Assembly: GCF_000761215.1 (NCBI RefSeq)
Contig: NZ_CP009438.1
Coordinates: forward strand, 6,614,501-6,678,500
Source of the DNA: Streptomyces glaucescens
GTDB taxonomy: Bacteria > Actinomycetota > Actinomycetes > Streptomycetales > Streptomycetaceae
Direction: 5' to 3'
DNA length: 64,000 nt
Under the pieces are notes generated by a model. The model worked only from the letters and a program-made list of their open reading frames with translations. It was not told the DNA's origin and searched no databases. Positions 26,634-35,734 of the stretch are shown one piece after another. The translations under genes and the position numbers were made by a program. Position 1 is the stretch's first letter. Each line of letters begins with the position of its first letter.

Positions 26634-27080
26634 GTGGACGCGATCGACCGTCACATACTGAACATCCTCCGCAAGGACGGGCGGGCGCCCGTGTCGGAGA
26701 TCGCGCGTGCTGTGGGACTCTCGGCGGCTCCGTGCGCGCGCCGCATCGAGCGTATGGAGAGGGCGGGTGTGATCCGCGGATACACCGCGGTCATCGAGGA
26801 CAGCCGGGCGGGCATGCTCCAGGCGTTCATCGAGATCCGCCTGCTCGGCGCGACCGACAGTGACGAGATCGAGGGCATCGCCGAGAGCATCCCGGAGATC
26901 GAGGAGAGCCACAGCATCGCCGGCACCTCCGACGCTCTGCTCAAGCTCCGGGTCAGGGACGTGAAGCATCTTCAGCAGGTGATCAACGCCGTACGCCGGA
27001 CCGGCAAGGTGGAGGGCACCAAGACCTTCATCATCATGAACACCTGGACCCGCGCGACCGCGCGTGCCGGCACCCCGTAA
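26634..27080 (+). CDS. Lrp/AsnC-family transcriptional regulator
   Basis: This 148-residue protein has an N-terminal helix-turn-helix (IDRHILNILRKDGRAPVSEIARAVGLS, split here as DRHILNILRKDGRAP and EIARAVGLS) and a C-terminal RAM domain that forms the amino-acid-sensing octamer. Such proteins respond to amino acids and control their uptake or metabolism, often including their own gene. GTG at 26634 is chosen for its spacing from GGGGAG. There is no adjacent transporter or enzyme on the same strand, so its targets are unclear. Confidence 0.92.
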   Translation: MDAIDRHILNILRKDGRAPVSEIARAVGLSAAPCARRIERMERAGVIRGYTAVIEDSRAGMLQAFIEIRLLGATDSDEIEGIAESIPEIEESHSIAGTSDALLKLRVRDVKHLQQVINAVRRTGKVEGTKTFIIMNTWTRATARAGTP

Positions 27081-27212
27081 CCCCGAAACGACGTCGTGCC
27101 GTTGCCCGGAGGCCGTCCGCCTGCCGACGGCGGACTCGATCGGTGGTGCGCGCCCGACGTCGTGGCCCGGTACGCGGCTGAGATCGGCGGCTCCCGCAGC
27201 GGTACGGGCGGG

Positions 27213-29936
27213 TCACTCACGTGCTGGTGTGACGGTGTGCGCCAACTGGAAGCGTGAGTGCAGGCCGAGTTTCCGGTAGACGCGGGTGAGGGTCGCTTCG
27301 ACCGTCTTGACGCTGACGGTGAGGGTGGTGGCGATGTCGCGGTTGCTCACTCCGGCGGCGGCGAGTTCGGCGCAGCGTTGTTCGGCCGGGGTGAGGCGGG
27401 GGCGGTCGTTGTGGTCCGTGGGCGCGTCTTCCAGTCGGCCGAGGGTGCGCGCGGCGGTTTCGGCCCAGGGGTGTGCCCGGTGGGCGGTGAAGAGGTCGGC
27501 GGCGCTTTGCGCGGCGGCGCGGGCGCTGGCGCGGCGGCGTCCGCGTCGTTCGGTGTGGCTGAGCGCCAGGAGGGTCCGGCCCCGTTCGAGGGGAAGGTGG
27601 CGGAGCCGGTCGGCCGCTTCGGTGAGGCGCCGGGCCGCGGTGTCGTAGTGGCCGCGGGCGGCGTCCAGGAGCGCCTGGGAGCGTTCGAGGGAGGGAAGCA
27701 CGGTGTCCCTGCCGAGGTCGGTCGCGGTGCGGCGGGTGTCGTCCAGGAGGCTTCGCGCCTGGTCGAGGCGGCCGAGGGCGATGAGGGTCTCGGCGAGCTC
27801 GGGATGCCAGCGCAGGACGGACGGGTCGCGGACCTGCTGAAGTCCCTCCAGGTCCCGCACCTCCTCCAGGGCCTCCAGGGCTTCCTTGGGGCGGCCGGTG
27901 GCCAGGAGGAGGTGGCCTAGGGCGAAGAGGTTGCGGGAGAGGAAGACCTTGTTGTCCTCCTGCCGGGCGGTGTCCACACCGCGGCGCGCGTGGACGAGGG
28001 CGAGGTCGGTGCGCCGGGCGGCGCCCTCGACGAGGGCGGAGGTGTAACAGGCCGGTGCGGCCGACAGGGCGGTCCCGTCGGTCAGCGCCTGCGCGCGGTG
28101 GGCATGGTCGAGTGCTCTGGCGCACCGTCCGGCCCGGAGTTCGGCCTCGGCGAGGCTGCGCAGGACGTCCACGGTCGCCTCGGCGTCTCCCGTCCGCTCG
28201 GCTTCGACGAGCAGGGGAAGCAGAGCGGTGCGGGCCTCGTCCGGGCGGTCGTCGAAGAGGGCGTGCCGGGCGGCGAGGTGCTGAGGTGTGCCGTTGACGG
28301 GGATGGAGGCGGCGCGTGGCAGGGACAGGGCACGGCTGAGCGTGGTCCCGGCGTCGGGATGGCCGAGGACGCGTTGGAGGCGGGCCTGCATCGTGAGGGC
28401 CATGACGGCGGTGGTGGTGTCGCCGGCGCTCTCGGCGAGGGCGGTGGCCCGGCCGGCCAGGGCACACGCCCGGTGGGGGTCGCCCTCGTTGACGTTGGCC
28501 CAGACGGACTGGCGGATGAGGATCCGCGCAGTGAGGTCGGATCGTCCGGCCGCCGCGCGGAGTGCGGCGGCGAACAGTTCGTCCGCGCTGTACAGGTGCT
28601 GGCCGCTCGCGTCGATCAGGGCGACGAGGGCATCGACGCGCTGGTCCGGGGTGGTGTCCTGGCCCAGGACAAGGCGGGCGGCGGCCCGAGCGCGGGGGAG
28701 GTCACCGTAGTGGGCGGCGTCGCGTACGGCGGTCAGGGCCCGTTCGATGAGCAGGTCGCCGTCGTCCTGAGGGGTGCGCTGGGCGGCGAGGAGGGAGAGC
28801 TCCGCCGCGAGCACGTGGTCGCCTCGCTGCCGGGCGCGTACGGCGGCGCGGGCGGCGCGGCGGGCCGACCGCGGATCGTCGGCGTCGGCCGCCAGCACGG
28901 TGTGCCGGTCGCGGCGGACGCTGTCGCGGCTGGCCTCGGCCAGGCGAGCGTGCAGGAGCCTGCGCGCCTCGCCCGGCAGCCGGGCCACGAGTTCCGTGCC
29001 GATCGCGGAGGCGGTGAACCGCACGCTCCCGTCCACCCGTCCGATGTCGAACAGTCCCGCCGCCTCGGCCTGGGCGAGGAGGGCCTCGGCTGCCGGGCCG
29101 GCGAGGCGGCCGAGCAGTTCGAGGTCGGGCCGGTCATCGAGTGCGGCGAACGTCAGCAGTTCCTGTACCTGGACCGGTAGCTCGTCCAGCCACTCACCCA
29201 CCAGTCGGCGGACCGTCGGCGGCAGGGCCGACTCGCTGACACCGTCCCGGTCCGGGAGCGGGCGCGAGGCGTCGGCCAGCGCCAGGGCCAGGGCCGGATT
29301 CCCGCCGCTGTACGCGTGGATGCGCGTGACCTCGCGGGGGGCGAGCCGGTACGGGGACAGCAAGGTCGCGACCTGAGGGGCCGTCAGGGGCGGGACGCGT
29401 ACCGCGCACGCGTCCTCTCCGCACCAGTGGCTTCCGGCCCCCGGGCGCCAGGTGCGCTCGGCCGCGATGACGGGAAGGTCCGGAGCCAGGCGCAACGCCC
29501 AGCCCAGGACGGCCGCACTGGCCGGGTCCAGCCACTGGGCGTTGTCCACCACCAGCGTCATGGGCGGTGCCTCCCGCAGCAGATCAGCGGTCAGGCGGCG
29601 CAGCCGAAGTGCCCGACCGGCATCGTCCGGAGAACCGGACCGGCCGGCGGTCTCGTCGAGTGCCGCCGTCAGCTCCCGTGAAGCGGGCAGGGCCGGGAAG
29701 GCCAGCGCGAGTTCGAGCAGCCCGGTGTACGGGATCCCGGTGTCCTGTGGGCCCGGGGCCAGCCGGAGAACCGGCAGGCCCGACCGCCGTCCCAGGACAC
29801 CGGCCGCGGTGGTCTTGCCGCTTCCGGGCGGCCCGAACAGGACCACCCGGCGGATGCCGTCCACGTCTTCCGGCACCACCGGCAGCACGGGACCGGCCTC
29901 GTGGGACGCGTTCATCCCCATCGCAGAGTCTGGCAT
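27213..29936 (-). CDS. LAL-family LuxR regulator with AAA ATPase domain
   Basis: This 907-residue regulator of the large ATP-binding LuxR type has Walker A GPPGSGKTT at residues 35-43 and a Walker B-like MTLVVDNAQWLD near 126-138. A long helical repeat region (about 330-820) resembles tetratricopeptide repeats, and the C-terminal LuxR helix-turn-helix (LTPAEQRCAELAAAGVSNRD then TVSVKTVEATLTRVYRKLG) ends the protein. It lies divergently from the M4 protease gene. These proteins often activate secondary metabolite or hydrolase genes, so the protease is a candidate target. Confidence 0.92.
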   Translation of the reverse strand: MPDSAMGMNASHEAGPVLPVVPEDVDGIRRVVLFGPPGSGKTTAAGVLGRRSGLPVLRLAPGPQDTGIPYTGLLELALAFPALPASRELTAALDETAGRSGSPDDAGRALRLRRLTADLLREAPPMTLVVDNAQWLDPASAAVLGWALRLAPDLPVIAAERTWRPGAGSHWCGEDACAVRVPPLTAPQVATLLSPYRLAPREVTRIHAYSGGNPALALALADASRPLPDRDGVSESALPPTVRRLVGEWLDELPVQVQELLTFAALDDRPDLELLGRLAGPAAEALLAQAEAAGLFDIGRVDGSVRFTASAIGTELVARLPGEARRLLHARLAEASRDSVRRDRHTVLAADADDPRSARRAARAAVRARQRGDHVLAAELSLLAAQRTPQDDGDLLIERALTAVRDAAHYGDLPRARAAARLVLGQDTTPDQRVDALVALIDASGQHLYSADELFAAALRAAAGRSDLTARILIRQSVWANVNEGDPHRACALAGRATALAESAGDTTTAVMALTMQARLQRVLGHPDAGTTLSRALSLPRAASIPVNGTPQHLAARHALFDDRPDEARTALLPLLVEAERTGDAEATVDVLRSLAEAELRAGRCARALDHAHRAQALTDGTALSAAPACYTSALVEGAARRTDLALVHARRGVDTARQEDNKVFLSRNLFALGHLLLATGRPKEALEALEEVRDLEGLQQVRDPSVLRWHPELAETLIALGRLDQARSLLDDTRRTATDLGRDTVLPSLERSQALLDAARGHYDTAARRLTEAADRLRHLPLERGRTLLALSHTERRGRRRASARAAAQSAADLFTAHRAHPWAETAARTLGRLEDAPTDHNDRPRLTPAEQRCAELAAAGVSNRDIATTLTVSVKTVEATLTRVYRKLGLHSRFQLAHTVTPARE

Positions 29937-30114
29937 CGGGCCATGGTGCGCCCGCCGGACCCCCCCGTCCAGATCAAGGGGTTGCCCCGATGTCGGCCGC
30001 TCTCCGCATCTCTAGCCTCATGGCCACAACCGAGCCAACTGCCGCCGAACACCCCCCGCACTCCAGGTGACGTCGTGCGGCAATCCCCGACGAGGCCCGG
30101 TGGAAGGATTTGTC

Positions 30115-32286
30115 ATGTACCGCAAAAACGCCTTGGCTGCCGGTGTCGCGGCAGCCCTCGCATGGGGTTCCGTCACCATGGTGGCCGCCCAGTCCACCGC
30201 CGCCCCCCAGCCCACCGCGGCCGCCGGCACATCCGCCGCCCAACCCGGCGCCGGCTTCCGGGCGATGACGGCTGACACGCGCAGCGAGGCGATACGCACG
30301 GCCAACCGGAACGCGGCCGCCACCGCCCGCGAACTCGGCCTGGGCCCCGACGAGCGCCTGGTGGCCAAGGACGTGCTGATCGACACCGACGGCACCCGGC
30401 ACGTGCGCTACGACCGCACCTACAGAGGACTGCCGGTGATCGGCGGCGACCTGGTGGTCCACCTCGCCGAAGACGGCACGACCACCGGCTCGGACCTCGC
30501 GCACCAGGGCGCGATCAGGGTCGCCGGGACCACCCCGAAACTCACGGCCGCCGACGCCTCCGCCAAGGCCGTGAAGCACGCCAAGCACGTGAAGAAGGCG
30601 AAGGCCGGAAGCAAGGACAGCACCCTGGTGGTCTACGCGGTCGGCAAGATCCCCGTCCTCGCCTACCGCTCGACCGTCACCGGCGCGGGCGAGACCGGCC
30701 CCACCTCGCGGGAGGCGGTGATCGTCGACGCCACGACCGGCGCGCTGCTGGACCAGTACGAGCTGCACCAGAACGCCACGGGCACCGGAAACGGCGTCAC
30801 CGTCGGCCAGGTCTCCATCGAGACCACCCAGACCGGCAGCGGCTACACCCTCACCGACCCCGCGCACGGCGGCACGATCGTCTACGACTCCTACAACAGC
30901 CCCCAGTCAAACCCCAGGCAGAACGCCCGGGCCTTCTCCAAGACCACCAACTCCTGGGGCAACGGCACCACGTCCAGCCGCGAGAGCGCCGCCGTGGACG
31001 CCTCCTATGGCCTGGCGAAGACCTGGGACTACTACAAGAACTCCTTCAACCGCTCCGGCATCCGCAACGACGGCCGCGGCGCCCGCGCCTACGTCCACGT
31101 CGACACCAACCTGCTGAACGCCTTCTACGACGACAACTGCTTCTGCATGTACTTCGGCGACGGCTCCTCGCAGAACGGCAACACCCCGCTCGCCACGCTC
31201 GACGTGGGCGGCCACGAGATGACCCACGGTGTCACCGCCGCCACCGCCAACCTCACCTACTCCGGCGAGTCCGGCGGCCTCAACGAGGCCACCAGCGACA
31301 TCTTCGGCACCATGGTCGAGTTCTCCGCCGGCAACGCCGGCGACCCGGGCGACTACTACATCGGCGAGAAGCTCAACATGTCGGGCGGTTACATGCGCCG
31401 GATGGACAACCCGGCCGCCGACGGCAGATCGCTGTCCTGCTGGAACTCCGGCGCCGGTTCGGCGGACGTGCACCTCTCCTCCGGCATCGGCAACCACTTC
31501 TTCTACCTGGCCGCCGAGGGCACCGGGGCGAAGACCATCGGCGGGCGCTCGCACACCGGCACCACCTGCAACAACGACTCCTTCGCGGGCATCGGCAAGG
31601 ACAAGGCCGCCGCGGTCTGGTACCGGGCGCTGACCACCTACATGACCTCCACCACCAACTACGCCGGCGCCCGCACCGCCACCCTGCAGGCCGCCGCCGA
31701 CCTGTACGGCGCCAACTCCCAGGAGCGCTACCTCGTCTCCAAGGCGTGGGCAGCCGTCAGCGTCGGCACCGCCCTGCCCGACCCCGGCACGGGCACCCCC
31801 ACCCCCTCGCCGACCACCCCGACGCCCTCTCCGACCACGCCTCCCGGCGGGAACGCGCTGACCAACGGCAGCTTCGAGCAGGGCACCGGCGGCTGGACCC
31901 AGAGCGACAACATCATCACCAACTCGTCCCTGCAGACCGCGCGCGACGGGTCCTGGTACGCCTGGATGATGGGCTACGGCGCCGACGCCGTCGAATCCCT
32001 GTCCCAGTCGAACGTCGCGGTGCCCTCCACCGGCACCCCGAAGCTCACCTTCTGGCTGAAGGTCTCCACCCAGGAGTCCGGCTCCACCGCCTATGACACC
32101 CTCAAGGTCAACGTCAACGGCACCACGCTGGCCACCTACTCCAACGCCGACGCGAGCTCCGGATACGTCCAGAAGACCGTCGACCTGTCCGCCTACAAGG
32201 GCCAGACGGTGAAGCTGGAGTTCGCCGGCACCGAAGACACCTACCTGTCGACCATCTTCCTGGTCGACCAGATCGCCATCGGCTGA
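30115..32286 (+). CDS. Secreted M4 (thermolysin-type) metalloprotease
   Basis: This 723-residue protein has a signal peptide, an FTP/PepSY propeptide (about 60-210) and a thermolysin-type catalytic domain. The zinc ligands are His367 and His371 (HEMTH) and Glu391 (GGLNEATSD). A Pro/Thr/Ser linker with repeated PTPSPTT at about 560-580 leads to a C-terminal beta-sandwich domain (NGSFEQGTGGWTQ...) that probably binds carbohydrate or protein. ATG at 30115 follows GGAAGGA. A strong terminator follows. The LAL regulator is encoded divergently. Confidence 0.95.
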   Translation: MYRKNALAAGVAAALAWGSVTMVAAQSTAAPQPTAAAGTSAAQPGAGFRAMTADTRSEAIRTANRNAAATARELGLGPDERLVAKDVLIDTDGTRHVRYDRTYRGLPVIGGDLVVHLAEDGTTTGSDLAHQGAIRVAGTTPKLTAADASAKAVKHAKHVKKAKAGSKDSTLVVYAVGKIPVLAYRSTVTGAGETGPTSREAVIVDATTGALLDQYELHQNATGTGNGVTVGQVSIETTQTGSGYTLTDPAHGGTIVYDSYNSPQSNPRQNARAFSKTTNSWGNGTTSSRESAAVDASYGLAKTWDYYKNSFNRSGIRNDGRGARAYVHVDTNLLNAFYDDNCFCMYFGDGSSQNGNTPLATLDVGGHEMTHGVTAATANLTYSGESGGLNEATSDIFGTMVEFSAGNAGDPGDYYIGEKLNMSGGYMRRMDNPAADGRSLSCWNSGAGSADVHLSSGIGNHFFYLAAEGTGAKTIGGRSHTGTTCNNDSFAGIGKDKAAAVWYRALTTYMTSTTNYAGARTATLQAAADLYGANSQERYLVSKAWAAVSVGTALPDPGTGTPTPSPTTPTPSPTTPPGGNALTNGSFEQGTGGWTQSDNIITNSSLQTARDGSWYAWMMGYGADAVESLSQSNVAVPSTGTPKLTFWLKVSTQESGSTAYDTLKVNVNGTTLATYSNADASSGYVQKTVDLSAYKGQTVKLEFAGTEDTYLSTIFLVDQIAIG

Positions 32287-32307
32287 CCGGTCCCGCTCAC
32301 CAGCAGT

Positions 32308-32352
32308 GCTCCTGTGGCCGGAGCACCCCTCGGGTGCTCCGGCCACAGGAGC
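32308..32352 (+). terminator. Strong hairpin terminator after the M4 protease gene
   Basis: A perfect 21-bp stem with a 3-nt loop (CTC) begins 21 bp after the stop codon. The stem begins GCTCCTGTGGCC. It is the longest perfect hairpin I found in the window and separates the protease from the phytase gene. Confidence 0.92.
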
Positions 32353-32401
32353 CGTCGCATGCGCGGACGGCACGGTTCTCACTCCGCGGGTTTCGCGGTG
32401 T

Positions 32402-32423
32402 GTTCAACCGCCGTCCACATTTC
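32402..32423 (+). promoter_or_regulatory. Probable PHO box (PhoP-binding direct repeat)
   Basis: GTTCAACCGCC is followed directly by GTCCACATTTC, two 11-nt direct repeats resembling the Streptomyces PHO box (GTTCACC at the start of each repeat). It lies 73 bp upstream of the phytase start, a suitable place for a PhoP-activated promoter. A PhoP site upstream of a phosphate-scavenging gene makes biological sense, but the second repeat is a weak match. Confidence 0.55.
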
Positions 32424-32495
32424 CGTCGCGGACATGACAGGCATGGGCGCGAATGTCTTCCCGACAGGGCAAACCACCGCATACAAGGAAGAAAC

Positions 32496-33782
32496 ATGTC
32501 GATACGTCTGGCCGTTCGCGCCTCCACGCTCGCTCTCTGCACGACACTGGTGACCTCGTTCGCGCTCCCGGCGCAGGCGTCCGGGGTGGACACCGTCCTG
32601 CCGAAGGCCGAGACCGCGCCGCTGTTCGACGACGAGGCCGGCGGCGACGCCAACGCGGACGACCCGGCGATCTGGCGCAACGCCGCCGACCCGGGCCGCA
32701 GCCTGGTGATCGCGACCGCCAAGCAGGGTGGTCTGCGGGTCTACGACCTCGACGCGCGCCAGATGCAGTCCGTCCCCGCGCCGGCCGGGCCGAGCGCCGA
32801 CGACAAGCCCGGTCGCTTCAACAACGTCGACCTCGTGCAGGGCCTGCGCCTGGGCGGCACCCGTGCGGACGTCGCGGTGGTCAGCGACCGCGGCAACGAC
32901 CGGCTGCGGATCTACCGCATCGACCGGAACAAGACTGGCGGCCCGCTCACCGACATCACCGACCCGGGTGCGCGGCCCGTGTTCTCCGCCGACCAGGACG
33001 AGATCAACGAGCAGCAGACCGCGTACGGCCTGGCCACCTGGACCGACCGGGCCACCGGCCGCTCCTACGCCCTGGTCAGCCAGCGCAACCGCACCCGGAT
33101 CTCCCTGCTCGAACTCATCGCCACCCCGGCCGGCACCGTCGACTACCGTCAGATCCGGACCCTCGACCTGCCCTCCTCGTTCCGCATGCCCAACGGCGCC
33201 TCCTGGACGCCCTGCGCCGAGCCGGGCGAACTGCCCCAGGTGGAGGGCATGGTCGTCGACCCCGCGGACGGCACCCTGTACGCGGGACAGGAGGACGTGG
33301 GCATCTGGCGCATCGACGCGGCTCTGACCGGTACACCGGTCCTGATCGACAAGGTCCGTGAGTACGGCGTCCCGGGCACGTACGACGAGGAGACCGAGGA
33401 GTGTGCGCCCGGCACCGACCCCGGCTTCGGCGGCACGCACCTCAGCGCCGACGTCGAGGGCCTGACCCTGGTCACCGAGGCGGACGGCGACGGTTACCTG
33501 CTCGCCTCCAGCCAGGGTGACAACACCTTCGTCGCGTACGACCGTGAGCGCGCCGAGCACAACGAGTACGAGAACACCTTCCGCATCGCCGCCGCCTCCG
33601 CCACGCTCGACGGCTCCGAGGTCTGCGACGGCGCCGCCGCCCTCAACGCCCCGCTCGGCACGCGCTACCCCAAGGGCCTGCTCGTCGTCCAGGACGGCGA
33701 GGAGACCCCCGGCGACGGCGACCGCGAGGCCACCGGCTTCAAGTTCGTCGACCTCGGCGAGGTCGTCGAAACCCTCGACTGA
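32496..33782 (+). CDS. Secreted beta-propeller phytase (3-phytase-like)
   Basis: This 428-residue protein has an N-terminal signal peptide (about 1-30, ending at AQA) and a phytase-like beta-propeller. Characteristic parts include DDPAIWRNAADP near residue 57, FNNVDLVQGLRL near 109, and DVEGLTLV plus YLLASSQGDNTF for calcium and phosphate binding. It releases phosphate from phytate outside the cell. ATG at 32496 follows AAGGAAG. A likely PHO box upstream suggests induction at low phosphate. It is closed off from the M4 protease gene by a strong terminator. Confidence 0.92.
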   Translation: MSIRLAVRASTLALCTTLVTSFALPAQASGVDTVLPKAETAPLFDDEAGGDANADDPAIWRNAADPGRSLVIATAKQGGLRVYDLDARQMQSVPAPAGPSADDKPGRFNNVDLVQGLRLGGTRADVAVVSDRGNDRLRIYRIDRNKTGGPLTDITDPGARPVFSADQDEINEQQTAYGLATWTDRATGRSYALVSQRNRTRISLLELIATPAGTVDYRQIRTLDLPSSFRMPNGASWTPCAEPGELPQVEGMVVDPADGTLYAGQEDVGIWRIDAALTGTPVLIDKVREYGVPGTYDEETEECAPGTDPGFGGTHLSADVEGLTLVTEADGDGYLLASSQGDNTFVAYDRERAEHNEYENTFRIAAASATLDGSEVCDGAAALNAPLGTRYPKGLLVVQDGEETPGDGDREATGFKFVDLGEVVETLD

Positions 33783-34180
33783 CGCGTGAACGCCGCGGGC
33801 GCGCGGTGACGCCACCGTGCGCCCGTCCCACCACCCCGCCAGTACTGATCTTTTTGTTGGTTCTGTGGGGTGCGCTGCGCAGGCCGGCTTCCCGTCGACC
33901 GGCCCTCGCTCCCGACCGCGGTCCAGGCCGCCAGAGTGACGGTGATCACGGACGCCGTTCGCAGGGTGCTGCGTACGCTTGTGTGGTCGTCGCGGTGGGT
34001 GAGCGGGCGAAGGCCCTCCCTCAGCCACCTGATGATGTGTCAGAAAAGTCAGCAAGTGGTCAGCATGAGTCCTGAAGAACCCGGGGAAAGCTGCCCGAAC
34101 GTGCGACTCGTTGTAGGGTGTGCAAACAGCCCTTGACCTGCAAAAACGCAGGCAGGGAGCCTACTTGTGGGAGTGCCCCA
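33783..34180. other. Intergenic region upstream of panD
   Basis: These 398 bp have no recognisable gene. The final 60 bp include TTGACC (34132-34137) followed by a less GC-rich stretch and CTACTTGT near 34160, a plausible promoter for panD. The middle part contains only short frames. Confidence 0.5.
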
Positions 34181-34600
34181 ATGCTGCGTACCATGTTCAA
34201 GTCCAAGATCCACCGAGCCACGGTCACCCAGGCCGACCTGCACTACGTGGGATCGGTGACCATCGACGCGGATCTGCTGGACGCCGCCGATCTGCTCCCC
34301 GGGGAGCTGGTCCACATCGTCGACATCACCAACGGCGCCCGGCTGGAGACCTACGTCATCGAGGGGGAGCGCGGATCGGGTGTGGTCGGGATCAACGGGG
34401 CCGCCGCGCACCTCGTGCACCCCGGTGACCTGGTGATCATCATCAGTTACGCTCAGGTCACCGATGCCGAGGCCCGGGCGCTGGAGCCCCGGGTGGTGCA
34501 CGTGGACCGCGACAACCGGATCGTGGATCTCGGCAGCGACCCGGGGGAGCCGGTGCCGGGCTCGGACCAGCAGCGCAGCCCGCAGGCCGTGCGGGGCTGA
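34181..34600 (+). CDS. panD: Aspartate 1-decarboxylase (PanD)
   Basis: This 139-residue pyruvoyl enzyme makes beta-alanine for pantothenate and coenzyme A. It begins MLRTMFKSKIHRATVTQADL and carries the self-cleavage site Gly24-Ser25 (HYVGSVT), where Ser25 becomes the pyruvoyl group. NGAAAHLV and the YAQ motif are conserved. About 20 extra C-terminal residues are probably disordered. ATG at 34181 follows GGGAG. It is followed after 21 bp by a GNAT-like gene, which is notable because in enterobacteria a GNAT-fold protein (PanZ/PanM) triggers PanD maturation. Confidence 0.96.
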   Translation: MLRTMFKSKIHRATVTQADLHYVGSVTIDADLLDAADLLPGELVHIVDITNGARLETYVIEGERGSGVVGINGAAAHLVHPGDLVIIISYAQVTDAEARALEPRVVHVDRDNRIVDLGSDPGEPVPGSDQQRSPQAVRG

Positions 34601-34621
34601 CCGACGCACCAGGAGCGTGCC

Positions 34622-34966
34622 ATGAGCGAGACCGAGATCCGCGACGACCGGGCGGCGGGCCGTCTGGAGGCCTTCGGCGAGGGTGAGGTCGTCGGGCACA
34701 TCGAGTACTTCGTGCTCGACTCGCCGGCCCGCGCCCTGGTCCCCGTCCACACCATCGTCGAGCCGGCCCACGAGGGGAAGGGCATCGCGGGCTCGCTGGC
34801 GCGCGAGCTGTACGGCCTCGCCGAGCGCGAGGGCATCCCGGTCGCCCCGCTGTGCCCGTACGTCGTCAAGTGGGCCGAACGCCACCCCGAGGAGGCGCCC
34901 GCGGCCGACCCGGAGCTGCTGCGCGCGGCGAAGCAGTGGCTGGCCGCCCATCCGGGGCGGTTCTGA
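34622..34966 (+). CDS. GNAT-like N-acetyltransferase (YjdJ/COG2388 type)
   Basis: This 114-residue short acetyltransferase has an acetyl-CoA-binding motif (VEPAHEGKGIAGSLARELYGLA) and a C-terminal PLCPYVVKWAERHPE segment typical of the YjdJ group. ATG at 34622 follows AGGAG. It is probably in one operon with panD and the racemase-like gene. These short GNATs have no established substrate, and this one lacks obvious PanZ features. Confidence 0.85.
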   Translation: MSETEIRDDRAAGRLEAFGEGEVVGHIEYFVLDSPARALVPVHTIVEPAHEGKGIAGSLARELYGLAEREGIPVAPLCPYVVKWAERHPEEAPAADPELLRAAKQWLAAHPGRF

Positions 34967-34980
34967 ACCCCGCCCGACCC

Positions 34981-35625
34981 GTGCTCGCCCTGCTGCACAC
35001 CTCGCCCGTCCACGTCCCGGTCTTCGACGCGCTCCGCGACGCGGACCGGCCGGGACTGCGGCTGCGCCACCTGGTCCGGGAGGACCTGCTGGAGCGGGCC
35101 CGGCGGGACGGGCCCGGGGCCGTGGCCGGTGAGGTGCGGGCGGTGCTGGCGCGGGCCGCCGGTGCGGGGGCCCGCGCGGTGCTGTGCACCTGCTCGACCC
35201 TCGGCGGTGTCGCGGAGGGGGCGGCAGTCGCCGCCGGGGTGCCGGTGCTGCGCGTCGACCGCCCGATGGCGGCCGCCGCGGTGGCCGCGGGCCCGCGCGT
35301 CGTGGTGCTCGCCGCGCTGGAGAGCACGCTGGGGCCGACGGCCGGGCTGATCGAGGAGGAGGCCCGCCGCGCCGGACGCGCCGTCGCGGTGCGTACCGTG
35401 CTCGTCGACGGGGCCTGGTCCCGCTTCGAGGCGGGCGACAGCGAGGGGTACGTCCGCCGGGTGGCGGCGGCGGCCGACGCGCTGACCCCCGCTGGTGCCG
35501 ACGTGATCGTGCTCGCCCAGGCCTCCATGGCTCCGGCGCAGCGGCTGACGACGACCGCCGTGCCCGTCCTGTCCAGCCCGCGTCCGGGCCTCGCCGCGGC
35601 CGCGGAGGCGGCGCTCGCCGGGTGA
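34981..35625 (+). CDS. Aspartate/glutamate racemase-like protein
   Basis: This protein of about 214 residues has the two-domain Asp/Glu racemase fold. The first catalytic cysteine region is present (LCTCSTLGG), but where the second cysteine is expected the sequence reads LAQASMAP, so normal two-base racemisation seems unlikely. It may be a hydantoin or maleate-isomerase-like enzyme or a non-racemising relative. The start GTG at 34981 has no good ribosome site and lies 14 bp after the GNAT stop, so coupling is likely and the start is uncertain. Confidence 0.7.
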   Translation: MLALLHTSPVHVPVFDALRDADRPGLRLRHLVREDLLERARRDGPGAVAGEVRAVLARAAGAGARAVLCTCSTLGGVAEGAAVAAGVPVLRVDRPMAAAAVAAGPRVVVLAALESTLGPTAGLIEEEARRAGRAVAVRTVLVDGAWSRFEAGDSEGYVRRVAAAADALTPAGADVIVLAQASMAPAQRLTTTAVPVLSSPRPGLAAAAEAALAG

Positions 35626-35734
35626 GCCCACCTGGACCGCCGTATTGACGCCCCCGGGTGAGTGCCGGACCGGACGCCGGGTATGCGGGGGAGTAGTCCA
35701 GAGCCACCGTTCGCAGACTGGCTGGAGGACAACC

